64,000 bases of DNA from Bradyrhizobium canariense (GTDB taxonomy: Bacteria; Pseudomonadota; Alphaproteobacteria; Rhizobiales; Xanthobacteraceae), in assembly GCF_900105125.1 (NCBI RefSeq), contig NZ_LT629750.1, positions 4,429,001 through 4,493,000 on the forward strand. The letters are read 5' to 3'. Of the stretch, positions 35,204 through 42,611 are shown piece by piece. The first letter of the stretch is position 1. Each line of letters starts with the position of its first letter. The position numbers were made by a program, and so were the translations under genes. The notes under the pieces were generated by a model. That model saw only the letters and a program-made list of their open reading frames with translations, searched no databases and was not told the origin of the DNA.

Positions 35204-35953
35204 CTATTTCGCGTCGTGAAAGATGATGCCGACGGTATGACGCATGCCGGAGCGCAAGCGGCTGACGCCGTGCCGGAGGTTCACGCGGTAATTGCCCTTC
35301 GTCCCTCGCACCGGTCGGTTATGAACCGCGAAGGCCACCGCATCACCCTGTCGAAGCGGGACGACCTCGGCGCGACTTTGCATCCGCGGCCGTTGTTCTG
35401 TCAGGACAAACTCTCCGCCGGTGAAATCAGCGCCGGGCTCCGAGAGAAGGATCGCGACCTGAACTGGAAAGAAAAGATCGCCATAGAGGTCCTGATGCAG
35501 ACAGTTGAAGTCGCCGGGCACGTACTGCAGCAACAGCGGCGTCGGCCGCGCCTGGCCGGCCTCATGGCATTGCTTCAGAAACGAAGCGTGCTCGACGGGA
35601 TACCGCTCGTCGATTGCCATGCGATCGTTCCACTCGTTGGCGACGTCCACGAGGCCCGGATAGAGCGCCGTGCGCAAGCCGCCGAGTAGGTCGGGCAGCG
35701 GATACTTGAAGTAGCGGTACTCGCCTTTGCCGAAGCCATGCCGCGCCATGTGGACGTGGCTGCGAAAATGCTCCTCCTCGGAATAAAGGCTCGAGATGGC
35801 GCGACACTCGACGGGCGACAGGAGCTTCGGCAGGACGGCACAGCCGAAGCCGTCGAGATCCTGCGCGAGCACCTGCCAGTCGTAGGCCGCGACCCGGGCT
35901 TCCGCGGGCACGCCCGCGAAAGCCGTCGTGACGATGGAAGTGTTCGGCCTCAT
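35204..35953 (-). CDS. 2OG-Fe(II) oxygenase, AlkB-like alkylation-repair candidate
   Basis: A 249-residue dioxygenase. The iron ligands fit the HxD...H pattern: His153 and Asp155 in NCLHQDLYGDLFFP and His228 in NLRHGVSRLRSGMR, with Arg238 ten residues later to hold 2-oxoglutarate. Position next to a methyltransferase suggests oxidative dealkylation of DNA or RNA bases, although the sequence is not a classical AlkB and resembles the prolyl-hydroxylase-like branch. The ATG at 35951-35953 overlaps the stop of Ogt paralog 2 by four bases, so the two are translationally coupled. Function as a repair enzyme is inferred from context. Confidence 0.85.
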   Translation of the reverse strand: MRPNTSIVTTAFAGVPAEARVAAYDWQVLAQDLDGFGCAVLPKLLSPVECRAISSLYSEEEHFRSHVHMARHGFGKGEYRYFKYPLPDLLGGLRTALYPGLVDVANEWNDRMAIDERYPVEHASFLKQCHEAGQARPTPLLLQYVPGDFNCLHQDLYGDLFFPVQVAILLSEPGADFTGGEFVLTEQRPRMQSRAEVVPLRQGDAVAFAVHNRPVRGTKGNYRVNLRHGVSRLRSGMRHTVGIIFHDAK

Positions 35954-36525
35954 GCCAGCGCCTCCTTCTCGATCAAGTCGCGCTTGCGCTCGATGCCCCA
36001 ACGGTAGCCTGCGAGCTCGCCATCCGTGCGGATGACGCGGTGGCAAGGAACGGCGAGCGCGATCATATTGGCGGCGCAAGCGTTCGCCACCACGCGAGCG
36101 GCGACCTTCGGATAGACGTTGTTGATCAACCGAGCCAGGTGCATGTAGCTCATCGTATTGCCCACGGGGATCGCACAGATCTGCCGCCAGATCCGGCGCT
36201 GAAGCGGCGTCCCGCGCATGTCGAGCGCGAGGTCGAGTCCCTCGGAGGGCTTTTCCGCGTAGCGGACCACCTTCGCCAGGTCGTCGCGGACCATGACCTC
36301 GTTCGCGACGAGAGTGGCTTCGGGAAAACGACCCGCGAGGTCCGCTTCCAGCTCGCCGGCGTCGTCGCCGAGCAGGATCGCGCAGACGCCCTTGGCGCTG
36401 CGGGCGAGCAGAACCTTGCCCAACGCGCTGTCACCGACCCCGAAGAGGAGGACGTCGGTCGCCGTGTTGGCGGGCTCGGCCGCGGGTAGCAGCCGCAAGG
36501 CGGCTTCGGATGTCATGAGGTTCAT
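35950..36525 (-). CDS. ogt: Methylated-DNA--protein-cysteine methyltransferase (Ogt paralog 2)
   Basis: A 191-residue methyltransferase with the acceptor Cys161 in AVPCHRVIRTDGELAGYRWG. The helix-turn-helix side has AIPVGNTMSYMHLARLINNV, and the N-terminal half-domain has GKVLLARSAKGVCAILLGDD, which is nearly the same as in Ada ([10 protein letters not shown]). The start follows AAGGAGTG. It is the first gene of a coupled pair with the oxygenase. Ada-like element 6 lies 56 bases upstream. Confidence 0.92.
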   Translation of the reverse strand: MNLMTSEAALRLLPAAEPANTATDVLLFGVGDSALGKVLLARSAKGVCAILLGDDAGELEADLAGRFPEATLVANEVMVRDDLAKVVRYAEKPSEGLDLALDMRGTPLQRRIWRQICAIPVGNTMSYMHLARLINNVYPKVAARVVANACAANMIALAVPCHRVIRTDGELAGYRWGIERKRDLIEKEALA

Positions 36526-36581
36526 GGTGTCACTCCTTCGTTGTCCTCATGATCGAAGCTACGCGCACGCGCTCTTACCCA

Positions 36582-36605
36582 AACTCCGATGTTTGCTTTC
36601 AAACC
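36582..36605 (-). promoter_or_regulatory. Ada-box-like promoter element 6
   Basis: Minus strand: GGT-TTGAAA-GCAA-ACAT-CGGAGTT. The gap to the ATG of Ogt paralog 2 is 56 bases. Confidence 0.7.
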
Positions 36606-36635
36606 GAGAAAATCTCCGAAGACCTTCCGCGCGAA

Positions 36636-36675
36636 TCAAACGCGGCCGGACGCGATGGCATCCGGCCGCGTTTGA
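36636..36675 (-). terminator. 15-bp perfect hairpin after the 83-residue gene
   Basis: TCAAACGCGGCCGGA and its exact reverse complement are separated by ten bases. The hairpin starts 21 bases after the stop of the minus-strand gene at 36697-36948 and just before promoter element 6. It lacks a long T-tract, so it may stop transcription only partly, or protect the 3' end. Confidence 0.55.
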
Positions 36676-36696
36676 CGGCCTAAAGGTCCGGTAAAG

Positions 36697-36948
36697 TCAC
36701 GCGAAGCGCGTGACGGTCGTCTTCCTGAGAAGGTAGGTTTCGCCGGAGCTGAGACAGAGCCGGATGGTTCCGTCATCGAGCGTCTGCCACTCGGCCAGTC
36801 CGTCGGCGACTAGCCCCCGGAAATGAGCCATGACGCGAGCCTTGTCGGAATCTGCCTCGACGCCATCTACGAGCGCGGCGGGCCTCGCCTGGGCGCGAAC
36901 ACGTTTCCCGTGTCTTTTCTTCGCCTTCAATGCGCGCCATGCCGTCAT
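36697..36948 (-). CDS. Small hypothetical protein (83 residues)
   Basis: An 83-residue protein with a strongly basic start (MTAWRALKAKKRHGKRVRAQ) and a C-terminal beta-rich stretch (LDDGTIRLCLSSGETYLLRK). No domain recognised. A poor Ada-like element (37068-37092; GAT-TTTGAC-GACA... CGGAGTG) lies 119 bases upstream, further than for the other genes. It is followed by the 15-bp hairpin. Confidence 0.5.
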   Translation of the reverse strand: MTAWRALKAKKRHGKRVRAQARPAALVDGVEADSDKARVMAHFRGLVADGLAEWQTLDDGTIRLCLSSGETYLLRKTTVTRFA

Positions 36949-37099
36949 GATCGGAGCAGGTTCCTTGCGCCCGTCGATTCGCGGGGGCGATCAACAGCGA
37001 CTTCGGTACCGACGCCCGCCCGGATCACCGCGATCCATATCCTAGTAGCCGCGAGAGAGCGACCCGACACTCCGATTAATGTCGTCAAAATCCATGGAA

Positions 37100-37783
37100 T
37101 TACCCGGTTTGCGTCCCCCGCTCGACCAGCGCGAAGCGCAAGCGATTCCAAATGGTGATGACCGGCCCAAGGCAGAGCGCCGGCACGACGAGCCACGCGC
37201 CTTCGGGAAGCCGGCCACACGCGGCGATCGCTATCGCGACAAGCGCGAGCACGATCGATCGATCTACTTTTCCAAGCGGGCCTTCGAGCCGGCGGGTGCC
37301 GCTCAGCATCGTCCCGGCCACACCGACGAACTCGGACATGGCCGCAAAGCAGACGACCAACGCAATCGAGGCGCCCGAAAACGGAGGAACAAACGCAAGC
37401 GGCGAGAAGAGAGCGATATCCGAAACGACATCGCCTACCTCGTTCAAGACGCCGCCGAGGCGGCTCTTTTGCCCGAATTCGATGGCGAGCGTTCCATCGA
37501 CGGCCGCGAATGCGGTACGCGCCACGAGCCAGGCCGGAAGCATCGCGAACAACGAGGAATAGTCCGCAAAGCGGCAAAGGAGCGCGCCAACCAGGACGGA
37601 GCCGATGAGGGACGTCGACGTTACTTGATTGGCGGTGACGCCCGCTTCGTACAGACGGCCGGCGATGGGCCGCAACGCCCTTCGAAGCAGAGGCTTCAGC
37701 AGGGTTAGCGAGGTTGCCGCGAGGAACGCGTAGCGCGGTCCGGCGCGTGAAACCTCTCGGGACGCGCATGGCGAACTCGTCAT
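37100..37783 (-). CDS. CDP-alcohol phosphatidyltransferase family membrane protein (YnjF-like)
   Basis: A 227-residue membrane protein with about six helices. The family signature region is AAVDGTLAIEFGQKSRLGGV followed by LNEVGDVVSD (Asp118, Asp122). The first aspartate of the classical D-x2-D-G motif is replaced by alanine, and the AR pair is AI; this looks like the YnjF branch rather than PgsA or Pss. It would transfer a phospho-alcohol from CDP-alcohol or CDP-diacylglycerol at the inner membrane. The ATG at 37781-37783 lies 28 bases after the ada stop, so it is read from the ada promoter. A link between alkylation damage and this lipid chemistry is unexpected. Confidence 0.85.
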   Translation of the reverse strand: MTSSPCASREVSRAGPRYAFLAATSLTLLKPLLRRALRPIAGRLYEAGVTANQVTSTSLIGSVLVGALLCRFADYSSLFAMLPAWLVARTAFAAVDGTLAIEFGQKSRLGGVLNEVGDVVSDIALFSPLAFVPPFSGASIALVVCFAAMSEFVGVAGTMLSGTRRLEGPLGKVDRSIVLALVAIAIAACGRLPEGAWLVVPALCLGPVITIWNRLRFALVERGTQTG

Positions 37784-37811
37784 CGGGGCTCGGGGTCGTT
37801 TGCGGCGCGGT

Positions 37812-38903
37812 TCAGCTGGCTTGCGAGGCTTCCCTGTCCAACAGGGCGCGCTTGCGTTCCACTCCCCAGGCATATCCGGATGCCGACCCGTCGTTGCGGA
37901 TCACGCGGTGGCACGGAATGGCGACCGCGAGCTTGTTCGCCGCACAAGCGCCGGCGACCGCGCGCACCGCTTTGGGAGCCCCGATCCGCCGCGCGAGATC
38001 GGCATAGGAGACCGTCGCGCCGACGGGAATTTCCTGAAGCGCCTGCCAGACCCGCTGCTGGAACGCAGTGCCGCGAATGTCGAGCGGCAGATCGAGACCG
38101 ATCTCCGGCGCTTCCACGAAGCCGACCACCCGCGCGACCATCGCCTCATAGTCACGGTCGGCGCCGATCAGACGCGCCTTGGGGAAGCGATCCTGAAGGT
38201 CGTGGACGAGCTCCTCCGCGTCGTCCCCGAGAAGGATAGCGGCGACGCCCTTCTTGCTCGATGCGACCAGAATGGCGCCGAGAGAAGTTTGACCGACCGC
38301 GAACCTGATCTCCTCGTTCGCCCCTCCGGCGCGATACTGCGATGGCGTCATGCCGAGCATGTCGGTCGATTTCTCATAGAACCGCCCGCTCGAATTGAAG
38401 CCGGCGTCGTACATCGCCTCGGTGACGGAATTGCCGGAAACCAGACCTTCGCGGACCTTCTTGGCACGGTGCGCGGCGGCATAGCTCTTCGGCGTGAGTC
38501 CAGTTGCGGCCTTGAACATGCGATGAAAGTAGCCAGAGCTCATGCCAACTGCCTCAGCCAGATCCTCCAGAGAAGGCTCCTCCTCGCTCGTCTCGATGAT
38601 GCGGCACGCCTTGGCGACCGAGGTGGCATTCTCGGCTTCGACAGAGGGCCCGTCCGGATTGCAACGCCTGCAGGGGCGAAAGCCCGTCGCCTTGGCGCTT
38701 GCCAGGCTGTCGTGAAGCTGTACGTTTGTCGGGTTTGCCGTCCGCGAGGGGCACGACGGACGACAATAGACCCCCGTCGTCGAAACCGAATACCAGAAGT
38801 GACCATCGGCCGTCTTGTCGCGCGCGAGGACGCGGGCCCATCGAGGATCATCCGCGACCGGTAGGGGCATCTGTTTCCGGAATTGAACGAGCGCTGCGGT
38901 CAT
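37812..38903 (-). CDS. ada: Ada: bifunctional methyltransferase and transcriptional activator
   Basis: A 363-residue Ada with all parts. The N-terminal zinc domain has Cys47, Cys51, Cys78 and Cys81 ([15 protein letters not shown]); Cys47 corresponds to the residue that takes methyl from phosphotriesters and switches on DNA binding. An AraC-type helix-turn-helix follows at about 100-190 ([20 protein letters not shown]). The C-terminal methyltransferase has Cys331 in [12 protein letters not shown]. The ATG at 38901-38903 follows GGAGA; the frame upstream of it is non-family sequence that includes the promoter. Element 7 lies 53 bases upstream, consistent with autoregulation. It is the presumed regulator of all Ada-box genes in this island. 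Confidence 0.95.
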   Translation of the reverse strand: MTAALVQFRKQMPLPVADDPRWARVLARDKTADGHFWYSVSTTGVYCRPSCPSRTANPTNVQLHDSLASAKATGFRPCRRCNPDGPSVEAENATSVAKACRIIETSEEEPSLEDLAEAVGMSSGYFHRMFKAATGLTPKSYAAAHRAKKVREGLVSGNSVTEAMYDAGFNSSGRFYEKSTDMLGMTPSQYRAGGANEEIRFAVGQTSLGAILVASSKKGVAAILLGDDAEELVHDLQDRFPKARLIGADRDYEAMVARVVGFVEAPEIGLDLPLDIRGTAFQQRVWQALQEIPVGATVSYADLARRIGAPKAVRAVAGACAANKLAVAIPCHRVIRNDGSASGYAWGVERKRALLDREASQAS

Positions 38904-38956
38904 CGGTTTCCAGTCTCCACGATACCAGAGACGTTGCCACCCGATTTCCGAGGGCG

Positions 38957-38980
38957 CACTCCGGTCCTTGCCTTCAAATC
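38957..38980 (-). promoter_or_regulatory. Ada-box-like promoter element 7 (ada)
   Basis: Minus strand: GAT-TTGAAG-GCAA-GGAC-CGGAGTG. The gap to the ada start is 53 bases. In E. coli, methylated Ada activates its own promoter from such a box. Confidence 0.8.
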
Positions 38981-39252
38981 GAAGGCGCCGGCGACGATTC
39001 AGGTCGCGGGCCGAGAACGACGCGTCGCCGAGTCGTTCCAAGCGGCGCGTCTCGGCGAGGCGATGCGTGTGGCGGCCCCCCCGACACGCGTTCCCCTCCT
39101 CGCTGGCGGATACGAACGACATCGGCGCGCTTGGTGGCGCTAATCGCGCGGATCTTGCTCAGAAAAGCCCATGAACGGCGGCTTCGGACAGGCGCGTCCA
39201 CTCCCAATGCTGACATGGCGAGTGTCCTCCTTTGCTGGGGTTGGCGAGCCGC
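38981..39252. other. Intergenic stretch upstream of ada
   Basis: Only the ada promoter element at the left edge is recognisable. Frames on both strands lack domains. Confidence 0.4.
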
Positions 39253-39717
39253 TCAGGCCGCGCGCTCAAGATCGGGGCCACTGGACGAATGGCCGGCCAG
39301 AGCGTCGATGTTCTGCAGGGTGCGACGAAGCGCACTGCTCGACGTGGAAAGCGTGTAGGGAAAGTAGACGACCTCGACGCCGAGCGCCGCGAAGTCGCGC
39401 TCGAGCTTGTTGCCCTTTTCGGTACCCTGCCAGTCGTTTCCCTTGAACAGAACATTGAAGCGAAGATCCTTCCAGATGCCGACCTTGTCGTTCGTCAGCG
39501 CCGGGACCGCGGCGTCGACGAAACGAACGTTGCGGACGATCTCGACCCGTTCGGCGAGGGGAATCACCGGCGCCACCCCCTTGTGCCGGATCAGCACTTC
39601 GTCTGCCACGACGCCAGCGATCAGATATTCGCAGTGCTCCCTGGCGCGACGGAGCAAATTGAGATGGCCGATGTGAAAGAGATCGTATGCGCCCGGCGCG
39701 TAACCAATGCGGATCAT
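39253..39717 (-). CDS. Cytidylyltransferase-like protein (TagD/glycerol-3-phosphate cytidylyltransferase type)
   Basis: A 154-residue nucleotidyltransferase. The HxGH motif is FHIGHLNLL (His15, His18), the middle motif is KGNDW (92-96) and the C-terminal motif is STSSSALRR (124-132), in the usual order for CTP:phosphoalcohol cytidylyltransferases. It would make a CDP-alcohol such as CDP-glycerol or an ADP/CDP-linked sugar. It has its own promoter region with a weak Ada-like box and is shielded from the upstream gene by a strong terminator. A CDP-alcohol enzyme here and a CDP-alcohol phosphotransferase behind ada may work in one pathway; this is inference. Confidence 0.85.
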   Translation of the reverse strand: MIRIGYAPGAYDLFHIGHLNLLRRAREHCEYLIAGVVADEVLIRHKGVAPVIPLAERVEIVRNVRFVDAAVPALTNDKVGIWKDLRFNVLFKGNDWQGTEKGNKLERDFAALGVEVVYFPYTLSTSSSALRRTLQNIDALAGHSSSGPDLERAA

Positions 39718-39782
39718 GTGAGTGGTCCTGTTCTTATCGGGACTTCAGCGCGGCAGACGCTACCGTGACGATGGCAGCGGCA

Positions 39783-39806
39783 CGCTCCGCTTCCTGCGAT
39801 GCAATC
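39783..39806 (-). promoter_or_regulatory. Ada-box-like promoter element 8 (weak)
   Basis: Minus strand: GAT-TGCATC-GCAG-GAAG-CGGAGCG, 16 of 24 positions as in the consensus. It lies 65 bases before the cytidylyltransferase start. Confidence 0.5.
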
Positions 39807-39852
39807 CAACATCGCTCGCCGAGATGCTCGTTGCGGCCGGTCCAAAAGCAGA

Positions 39853-39879
39853 CGAGGCTCGCACAACGTGCGAGCCTCG
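39853..39879 (-). terminator. Rho-independent terminator after the SnoaL-like gene
   Basis: A perfect 12-bp stem (CGAGGCTCGCAC with GTGCGAGCCTCG) and a three-base loop. On the minus strand it is followed by TCTGCTTTT. It lies 42 bases after the stop of the gene at 39922-40374. Confidence 0.85.
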
Positions 39880-39921
39880 CTCAAAGACATCGGATGTACC
39901 GATGGTGAGGATGCGTTCCGA

Positions 39922-40374
39922 TCAGGCCGCCGCCTTGAGCAACCCGAGCTGGGTCAGCGCGGTGACGCCGTCATCGAGACCGATCTCCTCGACGATCTTG
40001 CCGTTGACGACCTTGAGCACCGTCGTGCCCGTGAAGTGCATCTTGCGGCCAGTCGCAGCCGGAAGGCTGCCGATCAGGAAATCGTTGAATGCCGGGCCTG
40101 TGTGAGTACCGCCGCCTTCCCATTGACCGACGACATAGTCGCCCTCGGCGATCAGATCCGCGGTGCCCCAGAAGTTCAGATCGGGAAACGCGGCGCGGAA
40201 GTCGGTCATGAACGCCTTGATGTCGGCGCGGCCGCGCCGGGGCTCATGCAGCGAATATTTCAGCAGCATTTCGGGGGCCGCGATCTCGTCGATGACACCA
40301 AGATTGACGGTCTTGCCCCAGAATTCCGTGAACCAACGACCAACGACGGCCTTGTTATCATCTTGTTTGCTCAT
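39922..40374 (-). CDS. SnoaL/ester-cyclase-like protein of the NTF2 fold
   Basis: A 150-residue protein of the SnoaL-like polyketide-cyclase/ester-cyclase family. Family-like segments are VGRWFTEFWGKTVNLGVIDE, RGRADIKAFMTDFRAAFPDL and VVGQWEGGGTHTGPAFNDF. Members are small cone-shaped barrels with varied, mostly unknown roles. The ATG at 40372-40374 follows AAAGGTG; the frame upstream of it contains the promoter. Element 9 lies 79 bases upstream and a strong terminator follows, so it is a single-gene transcription unit, probably of the Ada regulon. Confidence 0.85.
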   Translation of the reverse strand: MSKQDDNKAVVGRWFTEFWGKTVNLGVIDEIAAPEMLLKYSLHEPRRGRADIKAFMTDFRAAFPDLNFWGTADLIAEGDYVVGQWEGGGTHTGPAFNDFLIGSLPAATGRKMHFTGTTVLKVVNGKIVEEIGLDDGVTALTQLGLLKAAA

Positions 40375-40453
40375 TGAAAGACACCTTTGTTTTGCAGGAA
40401 CTACAGATCGACTGGCGATCGCTGCAATCACTAGGCATCGTCCCCCCGAGCAG

Positions 40454-40477
40454 AACTCCGGTTCTTGTCTTGAAATT
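40454..40477 (-). promoter_or_regulatory. Ada-box-like promoter element 9
   Basis: Minus strand: AAT-TTCAAG-ACAA-GAAC-CGGAGTT. The A-box is exact, the B-box has one change. The gap to the SnoaL-like gene is 79 bases, longer than for the others. Confidence 0.65.
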
Positions 40478-40943
40478 GAAAGAAGCGGCTTCACGCGGTC
40501 CGTCGAACCGCCGACGGCCGCTCGGCAGTAAAGCGATCTCTGGATCACTTGCCTCTCGTCCCTGGTAGATTACGATGTTGCCTAACGAGCAGACTTTCTC
40601 GCCATCTGAACGACCATTGATGCCGCGCGTGGCGATGTGGCCGAGCGGGGGGGGGCCGCAAGCATTCCATAACCGCTCATTCCACGAAATCTAACGCGCT
40701 GTTAGACGCTGCCATCAGGCGCGCAAAATCGCGAAAAATCGTAGTTTGGCATAGAAGTTAGTGGGATGGCGTAGCGGGATTCCGCTACCAACCCACGCCG
40801 GCTGAGCCCGCAACGTCTCTGTCAATCTTGAGGATGAAGTTGCGACAAGCGTATGAGGGCCGGAGATGAAATCGCGCGCTCTGCAGCCGCCGAGCGCAGC
40901 AGGAAGCCGAATTTTGTTCGCTACATGGCACTCATCAATGGAG
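40478..40943. other. Non-coding stretch at the right end of the alkylation island
   Basis: No gene is supported. A run of ten G residues occurs near 40650. A minus-strand frame (40715-40966) has no domain and starts inside repeat R2. Confidence 0.4.
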
Positions 40944-41040
40944 CGGTACTGCGTTTGGTACTGCACGGCGAGCGACGACCGCTCTTAAGTACTGATTGTA
41001 CTTTTGCTTTTTGAGATGTCCCGGTCCAATCCATCATGGG
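40944..41040 (+). repeat. Element-end repeat R2
   Basis: Partner of 31108-31202: CGGTACTGCGTTTGGTACTGC at the left end and TCCAATCCATCATGGG at the right end, with a diverged middle. It lies 180 bases before a tRNA 3' fragment. Confidence 0.65.
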
Positions 41041-41221
41041 ACCGACTCACACCCCCGACATGCAGTCCTCCGAACGGTCGGTGCTAGCCGCGTGAAACGG
41101 CTCCGCCCCGAGGTTCGCTAACCGCACCAGTTTCGCACCAGAAACAACCTCGACAAAGCACAACGAACGCAATCGAAATCAAACAAAACCGTATTAAAAA
41201 CAACAAAGCTGATCGATATTC

Positions 41222-41271
41222 TGTCGCTCATAACGGTCTGATTGCAGGTTCGAATCCTGCCGAGCGCACCA
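41222..41271 (+). repeat. 3' remnant of a tRNA with anticodon CAT, putative attachment site
   Basis: The loop CTCATAA (anticodon CAT: tRNA-Met or lysidine-type tRNA-Ile2), a perfect T-arm (GCAGG-TTCGAAT-CCTGC) and an acceptor strand CGAGCGC-ACCA are visible. No matching 5' acceptor strand (GCGCTCG) lies upstream, and the anticodon stem is imperfect. I read it as the end of the alkylation island, where it was inserted into a tRNA gene. Confidence 0.65.
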
Positions 41272-41485
41272 GTGAAATCAGTGGGTTATTAGCCGCTGTT
41301 TTCTCGCGGGCCCGATCGCCGCACCGGAAACTCTCGCCGGTTCCCAAGCATCGACTTGCTTCAACAGCAAACAAGCTGCGGCTTCACTTCAAACTGGACG
41401 AGACCTTTCGCCCATTGATCGTAGGACAGGCAAGTCTATCGTACAAAAAGGTGTCCATCAGCCGGCGCATCGACCGCTTCCGGCG

Positions 41486-42481
41486 CTAACCCGATGAGCC
41501 ATCGGCGGGTCGAGCCTCGTTGCCGTCGGCCTGCCCCACGAAGGTGCGACGCTCCATGGCCGGCGCCACCATGCCGGGTATACTCGCATCGGACACGAGC
41601 AGGCGGCAATGTTGTGCGAAGGCGTCGAGCAGGAGCGACTTGCGGCGCTGCGCCAATGTCAGCACGCCGATCACCATCGGCCTGTGATCGCCGGACAAGC
41701 GAATCCGCGAGACGCGTCGTCCGTCCAGCGCGAGCTCGCAACGCGGGCGAACGTTCGCGAGCGTGTAGCCGTAGCCATTGGCTACCATCGTCCGGATCAC
41801 GTCCTGATGCGTCGATCGCGCCGCGATGTTGGGCTCGATCCCCTCCTTGAGGAACATGCTGAGGAAATATTCGCGGCTGATCGGCAGGTCCAGAAGGATC
41901 AGCGGCTCGCGCGCCAGTTCCTTAAGGCTGACGGCGGAATGACGCGCCAAGGACCCCCCCTCGCTGACGACGACGTGCGGCGGCAGGCTCGCCAACGGCA
42001 GAAATTCGAACTCGTCGGGAATCAGCAGGTCATATGTGATCGCAACGTCGAGCTCGGCATTCAGCAGGCGCTCCAGAAGCTGCTCATGGTCGGCGACCGT
42101 CTGTATGATGCGTGTCTCCGGATAGGACGACGTGAACGAATGCGAAAGCTCCGGCATCACCATTGGCGCAAGCGTGATGAAACACCCCAGCGACAGTTGC
42201 CCGCGGACCCGCTCTCCGACCTCGCTGGCGACCGAATAGATGTACTCGGCCTGCTCGACCAGCCGCTTCGCCTCGACCAGCAGGAGCCGCCCAGCCGAAG
42301 TGAGCGAAAGTCCTTGCGCATGGCGGCGGACGAAAAGCTGGGTTCCGAGCTCCTCCTCCAGATGCGCGATCGCCGTCGAGATCGAAGGTTGCGATATGTT
42401 AACTCGCTCGGACGCCAGAGTGATACTTCCGGTCTCGGCTGTCGCAATGAAATATTCGATCTGGCGTAGCGTGTATCGCAT
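41486..42481 (-). CDS. LysR family transcriptional regulator
   Basis: A 331-residue LysR-type regulator. The N-terminal helix-turn-helix is clear (FIATAETGSITLASERVNIS, then ISTAIAHLEEELGTQLFVRR). A periplasmic-binding-protein-like effector half follows; the C-terminal 30 residues are extra to the normal 300. It is the last gene of a minus-strand group with DUF1028, RidA and class II aldolase genes and probably regulates them or the divergent transporter. Confidence 0.9.
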   Translation of the reverse strand: MRYTLRQIEYFIATAETGSITLASERVNISQPSISTAIAHLEEELGTQLFVRRHAQGLSLTSAGRLLLVEAKRLVEQAEYIYSVASEVGERVRGQLSLGCFITLAPMVMPELSHSFTSSYPETRIIQTVADHEQLLERLLNAELDVAITYDLLIPDEFEFLPLASLPPHVVVSEGGSLARHSAVSLKELAREPLILLDLPISREYFLSMFLKEGIEPNIAARSTHQDVIRTMVANGYGYTLANVRPRCELALDGRRVSRIRLSGDHRPMVIGVLTLAQRRKSLLLDAFAQHCRLLVSDASIPGMVAPAMERRTFVGQADGNEARPADGSSG

Positions 42482-42611
42482 GTGGCGTTATCGACCCTCG
42501 CTGCAAGGATGGCTGATAGCGACCACACCGTGTCTCCTGGAAGATGCCGATCGCAAAGCGTCGGCCCGGAATATAGCAGGATTGACGGCAACAGAATCGA
42601 GCCCTTGCCGC

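Noticed and set aside
37068..37092. A tenth Ada-like box before the gene at 36697-36948
   Set aside because: It needs an extra base in the spacer, has GACA for GCAA and lies 119 bases from the start, so I list it only as a possibility.
40640..40660. Run of ten G residues
   Set aside because: Single homopolymer without flanking structure; possibly a sequencing artefact or a neutral run.
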